Origin: Chloroflexota bacterium
Lineage (GTDB): Bacteria > Chloroflexota > Dormibacteria > Dormibacterales > Dormibacteraceae
NCBI GenBank assembly: GCA_005880855.1
Contig: VBGM01000042.1
Span: 1-39,438 of the forward strand
DNA length: 39,438 bases
Reading direction: 5' to 3'
Shown: positions 36,214 through 39,438 of the stretch, piece after piece
Layout: every line of letters begins with the position of its first letter
Position numbering within the stretch: the stretch's first letter is position 1
Translations under genes and position numbers: made by a program
The notes under the pieces: generated by a model
Database searches by the model: none
What the model was told of the DNA's origin: nothing
Seen by the model: the letters and a program-made list of their open reading frames with translations, nothing else

Positions 36214-37533
36214 ATGAAAACACCCGCGCCGCGCCGCGACTTCGCGCTGCGCATCACCGGCGGCGCCCAATTGGCCGGCGAGCTCTGCGTGAGCGGGTCG
36301 AAGAATGCCGCGCTCCCGGAGATGGCCGCGGCCCTGCTCACAGCCGAGCCGGTCCACCTCAGAAACGTGCCGCGCGTGAGCGACACCGAGCTCATGGCCC
36401 AGATCCTCACCGAGCTGGGGGGCCGCACGGATGGGGAGGGGTCGGTGAACATTCGCATGGGCAACGCCCGCGGCACCGACGTTCCCGACGAGCTGGGGCG
36501 GCGAATGCGCGCGACGATAGTGCTCCTCGGCGCGCTGCTCGGCCGCTTCGGCAAGGCGCGGCTGCCGCGGCCAGGTGGTGACGACATCGGAGCCCGCCGC
36601 GTCGAGCAGCACCTGCGCGGACTGCGCCAGATGGGCGCGCGCATCGAGGAGTCGGCCACCGAGATCGTCGCCGAGGTCGATCGACTGCGCGGCGAGCGGA
36701 TCGTGTTCGACCTGCCCACCGTCACCGGCACGGAGAACATCCTTCTCGCGGCCGTTCTCGCCGAAGGCCGGACCGAGATCTTCAACGCCGCGCGCGAGCC
36801 TCACGTTCAGGACCTCTGCCGCCTCCTCGTGAAGATGGGCGCGCGCATCGAGGGCATCGGCAGCGAGCGGCTGGTGGTCGACGGCGTGCGCGAGCTCGGC
36901 GGCGCGGAGCACACGGTGATCGCGGACTACCTGGAGGCGGGTACGTATGCGATCGCGGTCGCGGCCGCGGGCGGTGAGCTGAAGATCGAGTGCAGCAGCC
37001 CGGAGGACCTCCACGTCCTCCTGCTCAAGCTCGAGCTGGCGGGCGCGCACGTGCAGACCGGCGATGGGTGGTTTCGAGTCGGCAGGCGGCCTCGCACGCG
37101 GATCAAGCCCATCGACATGTCGACCTGGACGTTTCCCGGCTTTCCGACCGACCTGCAGGCCCAGTACATGGCGCTGATGACCCAGGCCGACGGCGAAACC
37201 GTGATCTCGGAATACGTGCACGAGAATCGATTCCAGCATGTGACCCAGCTGGCCAAGATGGGGGCGGGAATCACCGTCGAGGGCCGCATCCACGCTGTCG
37301 TGCATGGCCCTTGCAGGCTGCGAGGCACAGAGGTCACGATCCCTGACATCCGCTCTGGCGCGGCTCTGGTCATCGCGGCCCTCTGCGCGGAGGGTGAGAG
37401 CCTGCTGCGCAACGCGTGGCACGTGGAGCGAGGCTATGAGGACATGGCGGGCAAGCTCGCTTCGATTGGAGCGCAGATCGCGCTGGTCCCGGTCGATTCG
37501 GAGATCAGCCACCCGGGCCATTCATACGAGTAG
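36214..37533 (+). CDS. murA: UDP-N-acetylglucosamine 1-carboxyvinyltransferase with Asp in place of the catalytic Cys
   Basis: A 439-residue enzyme adding enolpyruvate to UDP-GlcNAc, first committed step of peptidoglycan synthesis. SGSKNAAL (about residues 28-35) supplies the Lys/Asn pair and FPTDLQAQ the catalytic Asp. The loop motif GGCxIGARP reads GGDDIGARR, so Asp123 replaces Cys115 of E. coli. The same change is natural in Mycobacterium and Chlamydia MurA and confers intrinsic insensitivity to fosfomycin. It follows atpC as in Mycobacterium, and mreB starts immediately after its stop. Confidence 0.95.
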   Translation: MKTPAPRRDFALRITGGAQLAGELCVSGSKNAALPEMAAALLTAEPVHLRNVPRVSDTELMAQILTELGGRTDGEGSVNIRMGNARGTDVPDELGRRMRATIVLLGALLGRFGKARLPRPGGDDIGARRVEQHLRGLRQMGARIEESATEIVAEVDRLRGERIVFDLPTVTGTENILLAAVLAEGRTEIFNAAREPHVQDLCRLLVKMGARIEGIGSERLVVDGVRELGGAEHTVIADYLEAGTYAIAVAAAGGELKIECSSPEDLHVLLLKLELAGAHVQTGDGWFRVGRRPRTRIKPIDMSTWTFPGFPTDLQAQYMALMTQADGETVISEYVHENRFQHVTQLAKMGAGITVEGRIHAVVHGPCRLRGTEVTIPDIRSGAALVIAALCAEGESLLRNAWHVERGYEDMAGKLASIGAQIALVPVDSEISHPGHSYE

Positions 37534-38541
37534 TTGCTAGGTAAGAAAATCGGGATCGACCTGGGCACCTCGACGGTGCTCATCTACGTCAAGGGTGAGG
37601 GGATCGTCGTCAACGAACCGTCATTGGTGGCGGTCAATCGCGACGGCACCCGCATTCTGGCGGTCGGAAGGCAGGCGTTCGAGATGGTGGGTCGCGCGCC
37701 GGACACGATCCAGATCGTGCGGCCGATGAGAGACGGCGTCATCGCGGACTTCGTGGTGACGGAAGGGATGCTCCATCACTTCATCGGCAAGGTGCAGGGA
37801 CGCCAGCGCATCTTCAAGCCCGAGATCATGATCTGCGTGCCCTCGGGGGTGACCTCGGTCGAGAGGCGGGCGGTCACAGAGGCCGCCATCTCCGCCGGCG
37901 CAAGGCAGGCGTGGCTCATCGACGAGCCGCTCGCGGCCGCGATCGGCGCGGGCCTGCCCATCTCCGAACCGCGCGGCAACGCTGTCTGCGACATCGGCGG
38001 CGGCACGACCGAGATCGCGGTCATATCGCTGTCCGGCATGGTCGTCGCCCACTCCATTCGTGTCGGTGGCAACCGCATCGATGACGCGATCGCCACCCAC
38101 CTCAAGCGCCGGCACAACCTCCTGATCGGGGAGCGGACAGCCGAGGAGGTGAAGATCGCGGTCGGCTCGGCGATCGTGATGCGGGAACCGCTGCGCACCG
38201 AGGTGCGCGGGCGCGACCTCGTGTCCGGGTTGCCCCGCAGCCTCGAGGTTTCGTCGAACGATGTGGCTGAGGCGATTCAGGAACCGCTTCGGCTCATCGT
38301 CGGCGCCGTGCGCAGCGTGCTCGAGGAAACGCCGCCGGAGCTCGCGGCCGATATCTTCGACCGCGGCATCGTGATGTCCGGTGGCGGGGCGCAGCTGCGT
38401 GGGATCGACCGCTTCCTGTCCATGCACACGGGTATCCCCGTGCTCATCGCCGACGAGCCCCAGACCTCCGTGGTGCGCGGCACGGGATTGGCCCTGGAGC
38501 ATTTCGAGGTGCTGAAGCGAAACCAGTCCTATTTGCGCTGA
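37534..38541 (+). CDS. mreB: Rod-shape-determining protein MreB/Mbl
   Basis: A 335-residue bacterial actin that guides lateral cell-wall synthesis. Phosphate-1 loop IGIDLGTSTVLIY (about residues 6-18), phosphate-2 CDIGGGTTEIAV and adenosine site GIVMSGGGAQLRG are intact. TTG at 37534 directly follows the murA TAG, with no ribosome site, so translation depends on coupling. No mreC or mreD follows; a glycosyltransferase does, suggesting mreB is used with murA in one wall-growth unit. Confidence 0.95.
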   Translation: MLGKKIGIDLGTSTVLIYVKGEGIVVNEPSLVAVNRDGTRILAVGRQAFEMVGRAPDTIQIVRPMRDGVIADFVVTEGMLHHFIGKVQGRQRIFKPEIMICVPSGVTSVERRAVTEAAISAGARQAWLIDEPLAAAIGAGLPISEPRGNAVCDIGGGTTEIAVISLSGMVVAHSIRVGGNRIDDAIATHLKRRHNLLIGERTAEEVKIAVGSAIVMREPLRTEVRGRDLVSGLPRSLEVSSNDVAEAIQEPLRLIVGAVRSVLEETPPELAADIFDRGIVMSGGGAQLRGIDRFLSMHTGIPVLIADEPQTSVVRGTGLALEHFEVLKRNQSYLR

Positions 38542-38545
38542 TGCG

Positions 38546-39438
38546 TTGACAGGACTTCACGTTGCAGTCGACGGCGTCGGACTCGCCCGCCCTTGGGCCG
38601 GCGTTGGCGTCTACACGACCCAGGTGCTTCGCGCGATGGCGGTGGAGCGGCCGGACTGCCGCTTCACCGTCTTCGTGCCTGATGGGGTTGGGACCGAGAC
38701 GGCGCGCGCGGTCTCATATCGCCGGTTGCCGGCGCTCCCATTCGCTGGTCGCCACATGCAGTGGCCGGCGCGGCTGCGCCGCCTGCGCCCCGACGTTTTC
38801 TTCGGGGCCGCCGGTGCGCTGCCGCTGATGGACGTCGGCTCGCCGGCCGTAATCACAGTCCACGACCTGGCGATATACCGCAACGCGGGCTGGTTCCCTC
38901 GGCGCCAACCCTTGAGCACCCGATGGGTGGTGCCGAGCTCTTTGCGGCGCGCCGACAGGGTGATCGCCGTGTCCAACAACACGGCTCGCGACGCCGAGGA
39001 GCTGTTCGGCGTAGACCCCGCCAGAATCACTGTGGTGCCGCATGGTGTGTCGGCGGGACTTCGGCCGATGAGCGGCGACGAGCTGGCCTCGGCCCGCGAG
39101 CGCCTGCATCTGCCCGAGCGCTTCATCCTCTTCGTCGGCACGATCGAGCCGCGCAAGAACCTCCTGACGCTGCTCGAAGCGTGGGCGATGCTGCGCGACC
39201 GGCCGGACCTGGTCATCGTCGGGGGATGGGGATGGAACTACGAAGCGATCAGGGATCGCATCAGCCGGCTCGGGGATCGCGTGCATCATCTCGATGCTCT
39301 CGAGCCGTCCCACCTACCTGCCGTTTATAACCTCGCCAAGGTGCTGGCCCACCCCGCGTGGTACGAGGGCTTCGGCCTGCCGCCCCTGGAGGCGATGGCA
39401 TGCGGCACGCCGGTGGTGGTGTCTGACAGCTCGAGCCT
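38546..39438 (+). CDS. GT4-family glycosyltransferase, 3' end cut off by the window
   Basis: About 297 residues are visible of a GT-B glycosyltransferase. TTG at 38546 lies 4 nt after the mreB stop and gives the standard opening VAVDGVGLARPWAGVGVYT. The inter-domain stretch includes VITVHDLAIYRN, ADRVIAVSNNTARD and FVGTIEPRKNLLTLLEAW. The nucleotide-sugar site WYEGFGLPPLEAMACGTPVV has the E-x7-E motif of GT4. Mannosyl or rhamnosyl transferases look alike; sugar and acceptor are unknown. The frame is open to the last base. Confidence 0.9.
   Translation, partial: MTGLHVAVDGVGLARPWAGVGVYTTQVLRAMAVERPDCRFTVFVPDGVGTETARAVSYRRLPALPFAGRHMQWPARLRRLRPDVFFGAAGALPLMDVGSPAVITVHDLAIYRNAGWFPRRQPLSTRWVVPSSLRRADRVIAVSNNTARDAEELFGVDPARITVVPHGVSAGLRPMSGDELASARERLHLPERFILFVGTIEPRKNLLTLLEAWAMLRDRPDLVIVGGWGWNYEAIRDRISRLGDRVHHLDALEPSHLPAVYNLAKVLAHPAWYEGFGLPPLEAMACGTPVVVSDSSS

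Overview
The window is a GC-rich, gene-dense bacterial chromosome segment of housekeeping and accessory genes. No phage, insertion sequence, CRISPR array or plasmid gene was seen. The strongest taxonomic clue is synteny: argS ... rpmE - DUF1385 - prfA - prmC - tsaC - glyA - wecA - small atp genes - atpBEFHAGDC - murA. This is close to the actinobacterial order known from Mycobacterium (around Rv1292-Rv1315) and Streptomyces. The DUF3090/SCO1664 pair is also actinobacterial in flavour. DUF1385 beside rpmE/prfA and an mreB directly after murA point instead to a deep-branching Terrabacterial lineage, such as Dormibacterota, Chloroflexota or a non-Actinomycetia actinobacterium. That placement is inference; no 16S rRNA is present.

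Layout. 1-3972 (+): the 3' part of an InhA/FabI-type enoyl-ACP reductase, an RNase H-fold protein, an AT-hook nucleoid-like protein, a frameshifted zinc-ribbon membrane gene (- strand), then an acyl-CoA dehydrogenase with two MaoC-type hot-dog proteins in one overlapping operon. 4073-11783 (-): one long unidirectional run of DUF3090, SCO1664-family kinase-like protein, a proline-rich membrane protein, a complete branched-chain amino-acid ABC transporter (livG-F-H-M-K) and a membrane protein with an internal repeat. 11891-15818: dnaK with a strong terminator, a GT87-like membrane glycosyltransferase, a tRNA-Thr(CGT) on the minus strand and a GNAT acetyltransferase. 15872-24195 (+): an HtrA-like protein lacking its catalytic triad, argS, an MBL-fold protein, pyrG, a GlpX-like protein lacking its metal ligands, a broken M50 site-2 protease, a broken rpmE and DUF1385. 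24220-39438 (+): prfA, prmC, tsaC, glyA, wecA-like, the full F1Fo ATP synthase operon, murA, mreB and a truncated GT4 glycosyltransferase.

The right half is a growth cluster: translation termination and its methylation, tRNA t6A synthesis, one-carbon metabolism, lipid-linked sugar synthesis, ATP synthesis, and the first committed step and the scaffold of the cell wall. Start/stop overlaps are pervasive (TGATG, ATGA, GTGA), so most genes are probably translationally coupled.

The most unusual feature is a set of genes whose active-site or metal-binding residues are missing. In HtrA all three triad residues are replaced. In GlpX the GEGE, DPxEGT and GGTPEG motifs are gone. In the MBL protein one Asp ligand is Asn. 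In M50 a short deletion removes exactly the HExxH segment. In rpmE a 26-nt deletion removes exactly the second Cys pair. The two deletions lie about 700 bp apart and both frameshift, so they need checking against raw reads before being believed. A second theme is TAnnnT boxes 6-10 nt before start codons that lack a ribosome binding site, suggesting leaderless transcripts.
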